DNA of 64,000 nt from Arthrobacter jinronghuae (GCF_025244825.1 NZ_CP104263.1:2914001-2978000); one strand, 5' to 3'. Positions 34,490 through 43,125 are shown, counted from the stretch's first letter. The notes: a model not told the origin generated them from the letters alone. A program made the numbers and translations.

Positions 34490-35259
34490 GTGGGTACTGC
34501 GGCTTTGCTGCCCGCGAACCTCCTGGTCCAGCGAACCCAGGGGTACTCCTGGGGCCAGTGGCCGGCCAGGGTGTGGAAGGCCCGGCGGAAGCGCAGGGCC
34601 ACGTTTGCCCGGCTTTGCACCGCGCGCGGCGCCATCCCCACAGTCAGATGCGGATCCCGGCGGCAGCGACGACCTTGGCCGAGATGGAAGCTGAGGCAGA
34701 CGTCGTCGTGCATCTGCGCATCGTTTCGGTGCACCTCGCCGCTGACGGCCTGCCAGGTCCCGGCGCGCAGAGCCAGGTTCGAGCCGAAAAACGGCCAGTG
34801 GGCCAGCGCTGAACCCATCGCCAGGTAATAGGACCCCAGATACAACCGGGAAAGCAGCAGCGCCGAGAGGCGGGGCATCCCGTAGAAAACACCGGGCCCG
34901 CTAAGCACTTCCAACTTCGGGTCGGCAGCGAAAGCTTCAGCTATGCGCGCAATCCAATCCGGGGGCAGGACGCAGTCGGCGTCACACCGCGCAATAACGG
35001 CGTCCGGGTCGAGGCGCTCCGCGGCGGCGTCGTACCCGGCGCCGGCAGCGGCAGGGATTCCAGCAGCCGGTTCGAAAACCACTCGGGCGCCGAACCTCCG
35101 GGCAACCTCTGCGCTGGCATCGCTGCTGTTGTTGTCCACCACCACTATTTCCCGGGGCGGCAGGCTCTGCCGCGCGAGCGACTGCAGGCACGCTTCCAGC
35201 AGGACTGCATCATTGCGGCACGGGATGACCACGGAAACTGCCGGAAGCTCAGAAGGCAT
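34474..35259 (-). CDS. Family 2 glycosyltransferase, candidate carotenoid glycosyltransferase
   Basis: 261 residues. GT-A fold motifs: VSVVIPCRNDAVLLEACL, VVVDNNSSD, ARCDADCVLPPDW with the metal-binding DAD, and an aromatic stretch (about 135-160) that could be a membrane-associated helix pair. In Micrococcus and Corynebacterium C50 clusters a GT2 gene (crtX) glucosylates the end-group hydroxyls, so a crtX role is plausible here. It is separated from the operon by idi and points the opposite way, so the link is positional only. Confidence 0.75.
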   Translation of the reverse strand: MPSELPAVSVVIPCRNDAVLLEACLQSLARQSLPPREIVVVDNNSSDASAEVARRFGARVVFEPAAGIPAAAGAGYDAAAERLDPDAVIARCDADCVLPPDWIARIAEAFAADPKLEVLSGPGVFYGMPRLSALLLSRLYLGSYYLAMGSALAHWPFFGSNLALRAGTWQAVSGEVHRNDAQMHDDVCLSFHLGQGRRCRRDPHLTVGMAPRAVQSRANVALRFRRAFHTLAGHWPQEYPWVRWTRRFAGSKAAVPTAPAN

Positions 35260-35342
35260 GGGCTGAGTTTAGCGCGGGGCCGCTGGTTCTCCGGGCCGGT
35301 TTCCGGTGCCCACTGCTTCCGTGGCCGGCACCGGGCTACCGT

Positions 35343-35972
35343 ATGAGGATGATCGATGCACTGCTCCGCCCGCCGGAATCCCGGAAGGAATACCTAGCCG
35401 ACGCGATACGTGCACTGGGAGTGCTCAGCGTCCTGGCGTCACTGGTACTGCTGGGACCGGTGGAAACGGCCCTGTTCCTGCTGGTGCTGCTGGGACTTCT
35501 GGTCTCCCGGGCACTGGCGGTCTTCCCCGGTTTCGACGCCGCCTACGGCCTGGTCCTGCTGGTTGCAGCGTGGAGCAGCGTAGCGGACCTCTACGCCCGC
35601 GTCTCCTGGTGGGATCTCGCCGTCCACTTCGCCGCCACCGGCGCGCTGGCCGTGATTGCCTATTTCCTGCTGGTGCAGTTCGGCGCGGTACCGGCGGTCC
35701 AGCGCCCGCACCGGCATTCCCCCTCGCTCCCCGTGGTGGTTCCGCTGCTGGTGCTGGCGCTGGGACTGGGGATGAGTGTGCTTTGGGAGATCGGTGAGTG
35801 GTGGGGCCACACGTACGTGGATGCAAGCATCAATGTCGGATATGCGGACACCATGGGAGATCTGGCCGCCGCAGGGTTGGGAGCCCTGGCCGCGGGCCTG
35901 TGCCTGGGTTTTGCGGTCCGCCGGTCCGGTGCTCGGCGGATTGCCCCGGTGCCGCATCGTACCCGCCGCTAG
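35343..35972 (+). CDS. DUF2238-like membrane protein
   Basis: 209 residues with 5-6 membrane segments. The signature SVLWEIGEWWGHTYVDASINVGYADTMGDL resembles the conserved WE-x-E-W ... DT-x-D-L motif of DUF2238/YjdF-type inner membrane proteins of unknown function. The basic tail RRIAPVPHRTRR is cytoplasmic. The ATG at 35349 is an alternative start; neither has a good ribosome binding site. No function can be given. Confidence 0.7.
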   Translation: MRMIDALLRPPESRKEYLADAIRALGVLSVLASLVLLGPVETALFLLVLLGLLVSRALAVFPGFDAAYGLVLLVAAWSSVADLYARVSWWDLAVHFAATGALAVIAYFLLVQFGAVPAVQRPHRHSPSLPVVVPLLVLALGLGMSVLWEIGEWWGHTYVDASINVGYADTMGDLAAAGLGALAAGLCLGFAVRRSGARRIAPVPHRTRR

Positions 35973-36035
35973 CCCGGGGCCCGCGCGCCGCCGCTAGCCG
36001 ACTTGTGGCACCGGGTTCACGCGCTTAACCGCGAA

Positions 36036-36071
36036 GGGCATCCCGGGCAGCGGTGGCTGCCCGGAATGCCC
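36036..36071 (-). terminator. Terminator after the TerC gene
   Basis: A 16-bp stem with one mismatch (36036-36051 and 36056-36071, loop GGTG), 35 bases past the stop of the TerC-family gene. Confidence 0.7.
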
Positions 36072-36105
36072 GGTACTGCTGGCGGATCACCGCCGGCTGT
36101 TCTCG

Positions 36106-37296
36106 CTAGCGGGAGAGGTACCGCTCGTGCTCGCTGTGGGCGCGGGCTACGGTTTCGCGGATTTCTTCGATGTCCTTGACCTTGTCGCGGTACTTGAGGT
36201 CCATCTTCAGGATGTCCTGCTCTTCATCGCACAGGGCCTTGTAGACCCGCTCACGCTCTTCGGGATCAGCCGTGTAGTGCAGGTCCAGGTAGGCATCTGC
36301 ATGGCGCCGCGCGTTGTTGACGGCGGTCATGGCCTTGCCGGCGGGGCTGACCAGGGACGCAACAACGGTCACCAGCAGGACGCCCACAATGACGGAGAGC
36401 GAGAGGCCGGTGGTGATCTCCACGACCGAAACATGCTCGCCGCCGTTGATGAAGGGCAGCGTGTTCTCATGCAGGGCGTGCAGGACAAGCTTGACGCCGA
36501 TGAAGGCCAGGATGGTGGCCAGGCCGTAGCTGAGGTAGATCAGGCGGTCGAGCAGTCCGTCGATGAGGAAGTAGAGCTGGCGCAGGCCCATCAGGGAGAA
36601 CGCCGTGGCGGTGAAGACAATGAAGACGTTCTGCGTCAGGCCGAAGATAGCAGGGATCGAGTCGAGCGCGAAGAGGATGTCGGTACCGCCGATGGCCACC
36701 ATGACCAGCAGCATCGGGGTGAGGACGCGCTTGCCGTTCTCCATGGTGAACAGCTTGTCGCCGTCGTAGCTATCCGACGTATGGAAGATCTTCCGGGCCA
36801 GGCGAATGATGAAGTTGTTGGCTTCGTCGTCGCCCTCGGTGCTTTCAGGCTTGAGCAGGTTGCCCGCCGTGATCAGCAGGATCAAACCGAAGATGTAGAA
36901 GACCCAGGAGAAGGAGTTGATCAGCGCGGCGCCGAGAAGGATGAAGGCGGTACGGGCGATCAGGGAGAAGACGATGCCGAACAGCAGGACCTTCTGCTGG
37001 TCCTCACGGGGAACGCGGAAGCTCGCCATGATGATCAGGAAAACAAACAGGTTGTCTACCGAGAGTGCTTTCTCGGTGATGTACCCGGCGAAATACTCGG
37101 TGCCCATCTGGGATCCGCCAAGGACCCAGACAACACCGCCGAAGATTAAGGCGAGACCTACGTAAATGGAGGACCAAATGGCCGCTTCCTTCAGCGTAGG
37201 GATGTGAGCCTTGCGGATGTGGAAGAAGTAATCAAAGGCCAATAGGGCCAGGATGACCACAATGGTCACTCCCCAGACCAAGGGGGAAACAGTCAT
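36106..37296 (-). CDS. TerC/Alx family membrane protein (manganese-linked)
   Basis: 396 residues from the ATG at 37296 (MTVSPLVWGVTIVV). About nine membrane segments. The TerC hallmarks EKALSVDNLFVFLIIMASF and GGTDILFALDSIPAIFGL carry conserved Asp/Asn residues within helices. A C-terminal soluble tail of about 70 residues is rich in charged residues and probably helical (DPEERERVYKALCDEEQDI). TerC/Alx/MeeY-type proteins export manganese or support metal-loaded exoenzymes. The upstream manganese-riboswitch-like leader strongly supports a manganese role rather than tellurite. Confidence 0.9.
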   Translation of the reverse strand: MTVSPLVWGVTIVVILALLAFDYFFHIRKAHIPTLKEAAIWSSIYVGLALIFGGVVWVLGGSQMGTEYFAGYITEKALSVDNLFVFLIIMASFRVPREDQQKVLLFGIVFSLIARTAFILLGAALINSFSWVFYIFGLILLITAGNLLKPESTEGDDEANNFIIRLARKIFHTSDSYDGDKLFTMENGKRVLTPMLLVMVAIGGTDILFALDSIPAIFGLTQNVFIVFTATAFSLMGLRQLYFLIDGLLDRLIYLSYGLATILAFIGVKLVLHALHENTLPFINGGEHVSVVEITTGLSLSVIVGVLLVTVVASLVSPAGKAMTAVNNARRHADAYLDLHYTADPEERERVYKALCDEEQDILKMDLKYRDKVKDIEEIRETVARAHSEHERYLSR

Positions 37297-37310
37297 GAAA
37301 TATCTGCTTT

Positions 37311-37434
37311 CGTAGGGTATGCCGAAGGAGCATAGGTCTCTCCCGCCATCCTGGATAGGCTGGCCGCTGAACCCGGCGGAGCGTCGGTGCTCCACGTGTT
37401 GACGGATATCTGCGTTTTGGGATACTCCCCTACG
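37311..37434 (-). ncRNA. Probable yybP-ykoY (manganese) riboswitch in the terC leader
   Basis: About 124 bases upstream of the TerC start. The 5' strand CGTAGGGGAGTA (from 37434) carries the conserved GGGGAGUA of this class. The 3' end CATACCCTACG (to 37311) pairs with it as the P1 helix. The conserved GAGAGACC core and a TATGCTCCTTCGGCATA-type hairpin lie just before the P1 closing strand. Motif, length, and position ahead of a terC gene agree with the yybP-ykoY class, which binds Mn2+. The rule here may be translational, since P1 ends 14 bases before the ATG. Confidence 0.8.
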
Positions 37435-37440
37435 AAGCAA

Positions 37441-38094
37441 TCAGTCTAACAGGGGAAGGTCCGCTTCGCAGTCCACGTCCCGCCCGTCGGCCAGGTCGGA
37501 ACAATCCACGACGTCCAGGAGTTCCGGGTGGGCAGCCAGGAACGCACGCGCCCCGGAATCCGGACCGGCTCCCGGCTTCCCTTCCCCTGCAAGTTCAGCC
37601 CCTGAATAACGCGCATCCCGTTCCAGGCTTCGCGAGGCCAGGGAAGCATCCAACAGAACAGGGTGCCCGCGCCGCAACCGGCCGTCCGGCCCCCGGTAGC
37701 CGGCGGCGGCGATTCTGCCGCGCCGCCCCGCCGCGAGGACGCGCGAGACCACGGCCGGGGTTAAGCCGGGCTGGTCCACCAGGGCCACGAGGATCGCGGC
37801 TGCCGGTTCCTGGGCCAGCGCCGCCAGGATCCCGCACCGGTAACTGGTGCCCATTCCCAGCTCCCACTGTGGATTAACAACTGGTTCAGCGCCCTGCAGC
37901 CGAACAGAGGCCAGGATTTCCGTGCTCCCGGCGCCCAGCACCGCGACCACTTTGGTGCACCCGCCGGCCAGCAGCACCTCCACCTGATGTTCAATCAGCG
38001 GCCGCCCGCGGAAGGGCAGCAGTGCCTTGGGCCCGCGGCCGAGGCGTGTGCCGGCACCGGCAGCCAGCAGGACCGCCGTCGTCGTTCCGCTCAT
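37441..38094 (-). CDS. MobA-like NTP transferase (MocA-type nucleotidyltransferase)
   Basis: 217 residues. N-terminal LLAAGAGTRLGRGPKALLPFRGRPLIEH is the nucleotide-binding signature, followed by LVALVDQPGLTP and GRLRRGHPVLLD. This fits molybdenum-cofactor cytidylyl/guanylyltransferase-like proteins (MocA/YgbJ group). It would attach a nucleotide to molybdopterin or another small acceptor. No molybdoenzyme genes are adjacent. It ends 7 bases before the riboswitch of the next gene, so the terC promoter probably lies within its 3' end. Confidence 0.82.
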   Translation of the reverse strand: MSGTTTAVLLAAGAGTRLGRGPKALLPFRGRPLIEHQVEVLLAGGCTKVVAVLGAGSTEILASVRLQGAEPVVNPQWELGMGTSYRCGILAALAQEPAAAILVALVDQPGLTPAVVSRVLAAGRRGRIAAAGYRGPDGRLRRGHPVLLDASLASRSLERDARYSGAELAGEGKPGAGPDSGARAFLAAHPELLDVVDCSDLADGRDVDCEADLPLLD

Positions 38095-38130
38095 TCGTCT
38101 GTCCTTACTCCGGGCCCGGCTTAAACAGGC

Positions 38131-38161
38131 AGCCGCCGCACCCTTGGATGGTGCGACGGCT
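38131..38161 (-). terminator. Terminator after the DUF4193 gene
   Basis: A 12-bp stem with one mismatch (38131-38142, 38150-38161), 14 bases past the stop. It has no clear T run on the minus strand. Confidence 0.55.
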
Positions 38162-38175
38162 GAGTTTTCGGGTAG

Positions 38176-38475
38176 TTATCCTTCACAGTCCTTGCAGTAG
38201 GCCAGGCCGTTCTTTTCGACGGCCAGCTGGGAGCGGTGGCGGACCAGGAAGCAGGAGTTGCAGGTGAACTCGTCTTCCTGCGGCGGCACGACGCGGACAA
38301 GCAGTTCTTCACCGGACAGGTCTGCGCCGGGCAGTTCAAATCCTTCAGCCGCCTCGGTCTCGTCCACGTCAACTACGGCAGACTGCTTGTCGCTGCGCCG
38401 TGCCTGAAGCTCTTCGATAGAAGCCGGTCCGGCTTCTTCCTCAGTCTTGCGCGGCGCGTCATAATCTGTAGCCAT
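38176..38475 (-). CDS. DUF4193 family protein
   Basis: 99 residues. It starts MATDYDAPRK, has an acidic middle (DVDETEAAEGFELPG) and ends in a zinc-ribbon-like region with two CxxC pairs (FTCNSCFLVRHRSQL and LAYCKDCEG). This is the DUF4193 family, widespread and conserved in Actinobacteria and without known function. Zinc binding is likely from the four cysteines. It stands alone with about 270 bases upstream. Confidence 0.92.
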   Translation of the reverse strand: MATDYDAPRKTEEEAGPASIEELQARRSDKQSAVVDVDETEAAEGFELPGADLSGEELLVRVVPPQEDEFTCNSCFLVRHRSQLAVEKNGLAYCKDCEG

Positions 38476-38744
38476 TTTCTCGGCTCACACTCCAAATCCG
38501 TAGTTGTGTTTGTTTCCGGGGCACTCGATACTAGCCGAACATAACGGATGTACGGTTGCGTACTATTCCCGTGGACCGTTCAGTTGCAACTTTCTTTCTT
38601 CGGACGTGGCACCCGGTTCCACGGCTACCGTAACGCGCGCTGCGACCGGAAGCCCATCGGGGGTCCCGGTGCGGTCCTCTGAGCGCCCTTCCCTACCTCA
38701 ACGTGCATCCAGCCGTGCAGGTTCCGCTTTTTCGGCGGGAGTCG
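38476..38744. other. Intergenic region between the DUF4193 and TetR genes
   Basis: About 270 bases with no credible gene. It must hold the DUF4193 promoter (towards the left) and the end of the TetR transcript. No clear hairpin or repeat seen. Confidence 0.3.
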
Positions 38745-39371
38745 CTAACGATTGAATCCGTTGCGGAGGAAACCAATCGCTTCAGCAAACAGCTCTTCCA
38801 GCAGCTTGAGTGACTCCGGGTTGATTGCGCCCTGCGTGCGCCGTTCCCACTGCGCAAACGCACTGCGTCCGCAGGTCAGCACAGATCCGACCAGGCAGGA
38901 GATGTAAAAGGGATCGGCGGCATCACCCAGTCGCTGCCGGATGGAAGAGACAATGCGCTGTTCCGCCCGGTTCCAGGCCTCGAGCTGGAACCGCATCATT
39001 TCCGGGTTGTCCTGGGCAATGGCGTAAAGCTCGGCGGTCACCGCCAGCCGCTCCGGATCCGCCGGCGCAGTCAGTGCCTGCAGCATGGATTCCACGACGT
39101 TTTCGTCCTGCGGGCGTAACTCAAACTGGCCCAGCACGGTTTCCAGGAAGCCTTCCATGGCCACCGTGAGCGATGCTTCAGTACTGGAAAAATAGTTGAA
39201 GAACGTCCTGCGGGAGACACCGGCCCGCTCCGCGATGTCGTCGACCGTGAAATTGCCCGGTCCGTTACTGCGGACCAGGCTGAGGGCAGCCGCAGCGATG
39301 GCTGCGCGTGTCACCGATTTGTTCCGCTCCCGCCGTGAAGGGGCGGCCGTTTCTCCTGCTGCCACGCCCAT
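38745..39371 (-). CDS. TetR family transcriptional regulator
   Basis: 208 residues. The N-terminal TetR DNA-binding domain has FTVDDIAERAGVSRRTFFNYF (about 42-62). The C-terminal ligand/dimer domain includes LEAWNRAEQRIVSSIRQRLG. The ATG at 39371 lacks a ribosome binding site but has TAGTGT immediately upstream, so a leaderless mRNA is possible; a GTG at 39314 behind GGGAG would cut into the domain. A palindrome 8 bases upstream suggests autorepression. No divergent partner gene, so the target pathway is unknown. Confidence 0.9.
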   Translation of the reverse strand: MGVAAGETAAPSRRERNKSVTRAAIAAAALSLVRSNGPGNFTVDDIAERAGVSRRTFFNYFSSTEASLTVAMEGFLETVLGQFELRPQDENVVESMLQALTAPADPERLAVTAELYAIAQDNPEMMRFQLEAWNRAEQRIVSSIRQRLGDAADPFYISCLVGSVLTCGRSAFAQWERRTQGAINPESLKLLEELFAEAIGFLRNGFNR

Positions 39372-39378
39372 ACACTAG

Positions 39379-39392
39379 GTGCAAGTTTGCAC
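39379..39392 (-). promoter_or_regulatory. Candidate TetR operator
   Basis: The inverted repeat GTGCAA-GT-TTGCAC lies 8-21 bases upstream of the TetR start, where a repressor would cover the promoter. Confidence 0.5.
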
Positions 39393-39414
39393 GGCGGGCA
39401 AGGGGCACAGAAAA

Positions 39415-39452
39415 GCACCGGACAAGCAGGCCTTCGCCTACCTGTCCGGTGC
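39415..39452 (-). terminator. Terminator after the YtxH-like gene
   Basis: The arms GCACCGGACA and TGTCCGGTGC extend through a mismatch to a CCTTCG-containing loop. On the minus strand the stem is followed by TTTTCT. It ends 18 bases past the gene stop. Confidence 0.8.
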
Positions 39453-39470
39453 CTCTCTTGCTCTTTGCGG

Positions 39471-39842
39471 TTATGCCTCGGGCTGCGGTTCAGCCGGAGA
39501 CATCTTCTGCTCGCCGCCGGAGGTGTAGGAACCATTGGTTCCCGTGCTGCCGGCAGCGGAAGAACCCGTGCTCGCGGTGGACCCGGCGGAGCCGGATCCG
39601 GTGCTGCCGGAAGAGCCGGATCCGCTGCTGGAACCGGTGACCTTGGAGGCGGCATCCTTGGCGACGCCCGTAACCTTGTCCTGCAGGCCCGGCGCCTTTT
39701 CCTTCGCCCAATCGGTGCCGTGGGAAACGGTTTCCTGCACCTTCGGGTCATTCCAAAGCTGCATCAGCTTTTCGCGGCCGCCCTTGGAGCCAACCAGGTA
39801 ACCAACACCCGCGCCCGCCAGAAATACAAACTTCTTTACCAT
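39471..39842 (-). CDS. YtxH-like protein with Ser/Gly-rich tail
   Basis: 123 residues from an ATG behind AGAGGAAGACC. The N-terminus MVKKFVFLAGAGVGYLVGSKGGREKL has one short membrane anchor with the GYLVGSK motif of YtxH-type proteins. It continues into an amphipathic helix (QETVSHGTDWAKEKAPGLQ) and a Ser/Gly/Thr low-complexity tail of about 50 residues. Such proteins are stress-linked small membrane proteins; no precise function is known. Confidence 0.75.
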   Translation of the reverse strand: MVKKFVFLAGAGVGYLVGSKGGREKLMQLWNDPKVQETVSHGTDWAKEKAPGLQDKVTGVAKDAASKVTGSSSGSGSSGSTGSGSAGSTASTGSSAAGSTGTNGSYTSGGEQKMSPAEPQPEA

Positions 39843-39944
39843 GGTCTTCCTCTTCTCCTGCCCTCACGGGGCCTTGATAAGTTCCGTCCACTGCACCCTA
39901 CCGTTCAAAACGGCAGGTTCAACAGTCAGCTTACTATTTGGATC

Positions 39945-40340
39945 CTAGTCAAGCAGACGGGACCGGATAAGGAAGCGTTTGCCCTCAGGTGCTTCCACGG
40001 AAAACCCACTTCCCCGTCCGGAGACAACATCCACGGTCAGATGGGTGTGCTTCCAGTACTCAAACTGTTCACGCGACATCCAGAACTCCAATTCCTCGCC
40101 CGCCAGGTCGAAAACCCCCAGAAGGACATCGGCATCTGAAGTGAGAAACTCCCCCTTCGGAAAGCACATGGGTGAGGACCCGTCACAGCAGCCTCCGGAT
40201 TGGTGAAACATCAGCGCACCGTGGATGGGCCGTAGCTGCAGCAGCAGGGCCTGTGCCTGCGGCGTCAGCGCCACCCGGGAGAAAGTCTCCCCGGGCAGTG
40301 CGGCAGCCGCATCCAGCGGGGAAGCAAGCGAAGAATCCAT
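39945..40340 (-). CDS. DUF779 family protein
   Basis: 131 residues with the DUF779 signature LMFHQSGGCCDGSSPMCF, a cysteine cluster that suggests metal binding, and FWMSREQFEYWKHTHLTVDVV. The family is commonly linked to aldehyde dehydrogenase genes, as here: its start overlaps the alcohol dehydrogenase stop (TGATG). An accessory role for the alcohol/aldehyde oxidising enzymes is likely; the biochemical function is not established. Confidence 0.9.
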   Translation of the reverse strand: MDSSLASPLDAAAALPGETFSRVALTPQAQALLLQLRPIHGALMFHQSGGCCDGSSPMCFPKGEFLTSDADVLLGVFDLAGEELEFWMSREQFEYWKHTHLTVDVVSGRGSGFSVEAPEGKRFLIRSRLLD

Positions 40341-41359
40341 CAGTATCCAATCACCACACGGCCATCGACGCGGCCTTCTCGGAGTTCAGTCATCACGTCA
40401 TTAATCTCTTCCAGGCTGCGGATGCTGATGTTGGGGTGGATCAGTCCGCGGTCGTAGAAGTCGATTGCCTCCGCCAGGTCCTGGCGGGTACCCACGATCG
40501 ACCCCCGGATGGTGAGGCCCTTAAGCACAGTGTCAAAGATCGGGGCCGGGAAGTCCCCCGGCGGCAACCCGACAAACACAATCGTTCCCCCGCGCCGGGC
40601 CATGCCGATGGCCTGTCCAAAGGCTGTCGGATGCACCGCGGTGACAAGTACTGCGTGCGCACCGCCGATCTTTTCCTGGATAACCTCTGCCGGGTCCTCG
40701 TTGCGCGCATTGACCACAACCTCGGCTCCGTACCTCGTGGCCAGCTCCAGCTTGTCATCTGCGATATCCACGGCGGCGACGCGCAGTCCCATGGCAATGG
40801 CATATTGCACTGCCACGTGTCCCAGCCCGCCTATGCCGGAGATGACGACCCACTGACCGGGCCGTGCCTCGCTGACTTTCAGTCCTTTGTAGACCGTGAC
40901 GCCTGCGCAGAGGACGGGAGCAATTTCCTGCGGATCGGCCCCTTCAGGAATGCGCGCCGCAAAACGCGCATCCACCAGCATGTACTGGCCGAAGGAGCCG
41001 TCCACGGAGTAACCACTGTTCTTCTGCTGCTCACACAGGGTTTCCCAGCCGGTCCGGCAGTACTCGCATACACCGCAGGCGTAGGCGAGCCAGGCATTGC
41101 CCACCATGTCGCCCGGGTGCAGGTCGGTGACCCCTTCACCGACCTGCACCACCTCACCTACCCCCTCATGGCCGGGGATGAACGGCGGAGTCGGCTTCAC
41201 GGGCCAGTCACCGTCTGCGGCATGCAGATCTGTATGGCATACACCCGATGCCACCAGCTTGACGAGCGCCTGGCCCGGACCTGGTTCAAGCACCGCCATT
41301 TCCTCGATGGAGAGGCCTTCACCGAGTTGGTTCACTACTGCTGCCTGCATGCTGGCCAT
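40340..41359 (-). CDS. adhP: Zinc-dependent alcohol dehydrogenase (AdhP/AdhA-like)
   Basis: 339 residues from an ATG behind GAGGACCCC. MDR family: catalytic zinc SGVCHTDLHAADGDW and GHEGVGEVVQVG, structural-zinc cysteines in ACGVCEYCRTGWETLCEQQ, Rossmann motif SGIGGLGHVAVQYA, and an acidic residue (VDIADDKLELA) that favours NAD. This is the short AdhP type oxidising ethanol and small alcohols. Middle gene of the aldehyde dehydrogenase-adh-DUF779 operon, 82 bases after the dehydrogenase. Confidence 0.93.
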   Translation of the reverse strand: MASMQAAVVNQLGEGLSIEEMAVLEPGPGQALVKLVASGVCHTDLHAADGDWPVKPTPPFIPGHEGVGEVVQVGEGVTDLHPGDMVGNAWLAYACGVCEYCRTGWETLCEQQKNSGYSVDGSFGQYMLVDARFAARIPEGADPQEIAPVLCAGVTVYKGLKVSEARPGQWVVISGIGGLGHVAVQYAIAMGLRVAAVDIADDKLELATRYGAEVVVNARNEDPAEVIQEKIGGAHAVLVTAVHPTAFGQAIGMARRGGTIVFVGLPPGDFPAPIFDTVLKGLTIRGSIVGTRQDLAEAIDFYDRGLIHPNISIRSLEEINDVMTELREGRVDGRVVIGY

Positions 41360-41441
41360 GGGGTCCTCGTTCCATCAGCGGTCTAGGGAAGTTCCAGTGG
41401 AAAGTGAGTGACACCCAAGCCTAGGCAGGTCCGGGGACCGC

Positions 41442-42965
41442 TTAGAAGAACCCCTGCTTGTTTTCGGCGTAGCTGACCAGCAGGTTCTTGGTCTGCTGGT
41501 AGTGGTCCAGCATCATGGCATGGTTCTCGCGGCCGATGCCGGAGGACTTGTAGCCGCCGAAAGCGGAATGGGCGGGATAGGCGTGGTAATTGTTCACCCA
41601 TACCCGGCCGGCCTGGATGTCGCGTCCGGCCCGGTAGGCGGTGTTGCCGTCCCGGGACCATACACCGGCACCAAGGCCGTACAAGGTGTCGTTGGCGATG
41701 GCCATGGCCTCCCCGTAATCGGAGAACCGGGTCACGGAAACCACCGGACCGAAGATTTCCTCCTGGAAGATGCGCATGTTGTTGGTGCCCTCGAAGACGG
41801 TGGGCTGGACGTAGAAGCCCCCGGCAAGGTCGCCGTCGAAGTGGGCGCGCTCGCCTCCGGCGAGGACCCGTGCGCCCTCCTGCTTGCCGATATCCAGGTA
41901 GGAGAGGATCTTCTCCAACTGGTCGTTGGACGCCTGTGCACCCACCATGGTGTTGGTATCGAGGGGATTGCCCTGAATCATCTGTGCCGTGCGGGCCAGT
42001 GCGTCCGCCATGAAGGAGTCATACATGGAGTCCTGGACCAGTGCGCGGGACGGGCAGGTGCAGACCTCGCCCTGGTTCAGGGCGAACATGTTGAAGCCTT
42101 CGAGTGCCTTGTCGTAGAACGAGTCATCGGCGGCGGCGACGTCGGCGAAGAAGATGTTCGGGCTCTTGCCGCCCAGTTCGAGGGTGACCGGAATCAGGTT
42201 CTGGCTGGCGTACTGCATGATAAGCCGGCCCGTAGTGGTCTCACCGGTGAAGGCGATCTTCCGGATCCGGTTCGAGGATGCCAGGGGTTTGCCCGCCTCC
42301 ACACCGAAGCCGTTCACCACGTTCAGCACGCCTGCCGGCAGCAGGTCCGCGATGAGTTCCATCAGGACCAGGATCGACGTCGGCGTCTGCTCAGCGGGCT
42401 TCAGCACAATGGCGTTGCCTGCGGCGAGCGCCGGAGCGAGTTTCCAGACGGCCATGAGGATGGGGAAGTTCCACGGAATGATCTGTCCCACAACTCCCAG
42501 CGGCTCGTGGAAGTGGTACGAGGTGGTGTTGTCATCGATCTGGGAGATACCGCCCTCCTGGGCGCGGATAGCGCCGGCAAAGTAGCGGAAGTGGTCAATG
42601 GCCAGCGGCAGGTCCGCGGCCAGGACTTCCCGGATCGGTTTGCCGTTGTCCCAGGTTTCGGCGACGGCCAGCATTTCGAGATTGGCTTCGATCCGGTCCG
42701 CGATGCGGGTCAGGACCAGTGCCCGTTCGGCTACCGCCGTCTTGCCCCAGGCACCCGCTGCCTTGTGGGCGGCGTCCAGCGCGAGATCGATGTCGGCAGA
42801 TGTACCGCGGGCCACTTCGCAGAATGCCCGGCCGTTAATCGGCGAAATGTTCTCGAAGTACTCCCCCTTGACCGGCGCCACCCATTCCCCGCCGATCCAG
42901 TTGTCGTAGCGCGGTTTGAAGGTGACTTTTGATCCTTCGGTGCCTGGTTGTGCGTAAACGGTCAT
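41442..42965 (-). CDS. Aldehyde dehydrogenase (acetaldehyde dehydrogenase type, ExaC/AldA-like)
   Basis: 507 residues from the ATG at 42965, behind AAGGAGCGCAAA. Full ALDH set: [45 protein letters not shown], catalytic Glu in [12 protein letters not shown], and catalytic Cys in [15 protein letters not shown]. The GEVCTCPSR motif and the C-terminal ENKQGFF belong to the ExaC/acetaldehyde group. With AdhP and DUF779 it oxidises short alcohols to acids. A GAF-type regulator nearby is the probable activator. Confidence 0.93.
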   Translation of the reverse strand: MTVYAQPGTEGSKVTFKPRYDNWIGGEWVAPVKGEYFENISPINGRAFCEVARGTSADIDLALDAAHKAAGAWGKTAVAERALVLTRIADRIEANLEMLAVAETWDNGKPIREVLAADLPLAIDHFRYFAGAIRAQEGGISQIDDNTTSYHFHEPLGVVGQIIPWNFPILMAVWKLAPALAAGNAIVLKPAEQTPTSILVLMELIADLLPAGVLNVVNGFGVEAGKPLASSNRIRKIAFTGETTTGRLIMQYASQNLIPVTLELGGKSPNIFFADVAAADDSFYDKALEGFNMFALNQGEVCTCPSRALVQDSMYDSFMADALARTAQMIQGNPLDTNTMVGAQASNDQLEKILSYLDIGKQEGARVLAGGERAHFDGDLAGGFYVQPTVFEGTNNMRIFQEEIFGPVVSVTRFSDYGEAMAIANDTLYGLGAGVWSRDGNTAYRAGRDIQAGRVWVNNYHAYPAHSAFGGYKSSGIGRENHAMMLDHYQQTKNLLVSYAENKQGFF

Positions 42966-43026
42966 TTTGCGCTCCTTGTGCGTTCGACGTCGGTGTCGGT
43001 TGCGGACATCCCCGAGGCTACGGAGC

Positions 43027-43050
43027 GCAACGTTGCAAGCAGGTTGCAAC
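43027..43050. promoter_or_regulatory. Palindromic cluster upstream of the aldehyde dehydrogenase operon
   Basis: A perfect palindrome GCAACGTTGC (43027-43036) overlaps an inverted repeat GTTGCAA-gcagg-TTGCAAC (43032-43050), 62-85 bases upstream of the aldehyde dehydrogenase start. Candidate regulator site sharing the CAACGT core with sites at 43116 and 46267. Confidence 0.45.
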
Positions 43051-43115
43051 TCCTCCTGGCTGTCCGCAGCCTTCACCACTGGCAGACTGCCGCCGCACCG
43101 CCGTACCGTGTCGTG

Positions 43116-43125
43116 GGACAACGTC
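43116..43125. promoter_or_regulatory. Half-site GGACAACGTC upstream of the aldehyde dehydrogenase operon
   Basis: Ten bases identical to each arm of the inverted repeat in front of the GAF-type regulator gene (46267-46295), lying about 150 bases upstream of the aldehyde dehydrogenase start and 28 bases before the MFS start. Suggests one protein binds both regions. Confidence 0.45.

Noticed and set aside
36106..37296. Tellurite-resistance function for the TerC gene
   Set aside because: TerC-family proteins rarely act on tellurite alone and no ter partners are here; the leader suggests manganese.
41502..42932. Plus-strand frame of 476 codons over the aldehyde dehydrogenase
   Set aside because: Antisense shadow; no motif, while the minus strand has the catalytic Cys and Glu of ALDH.
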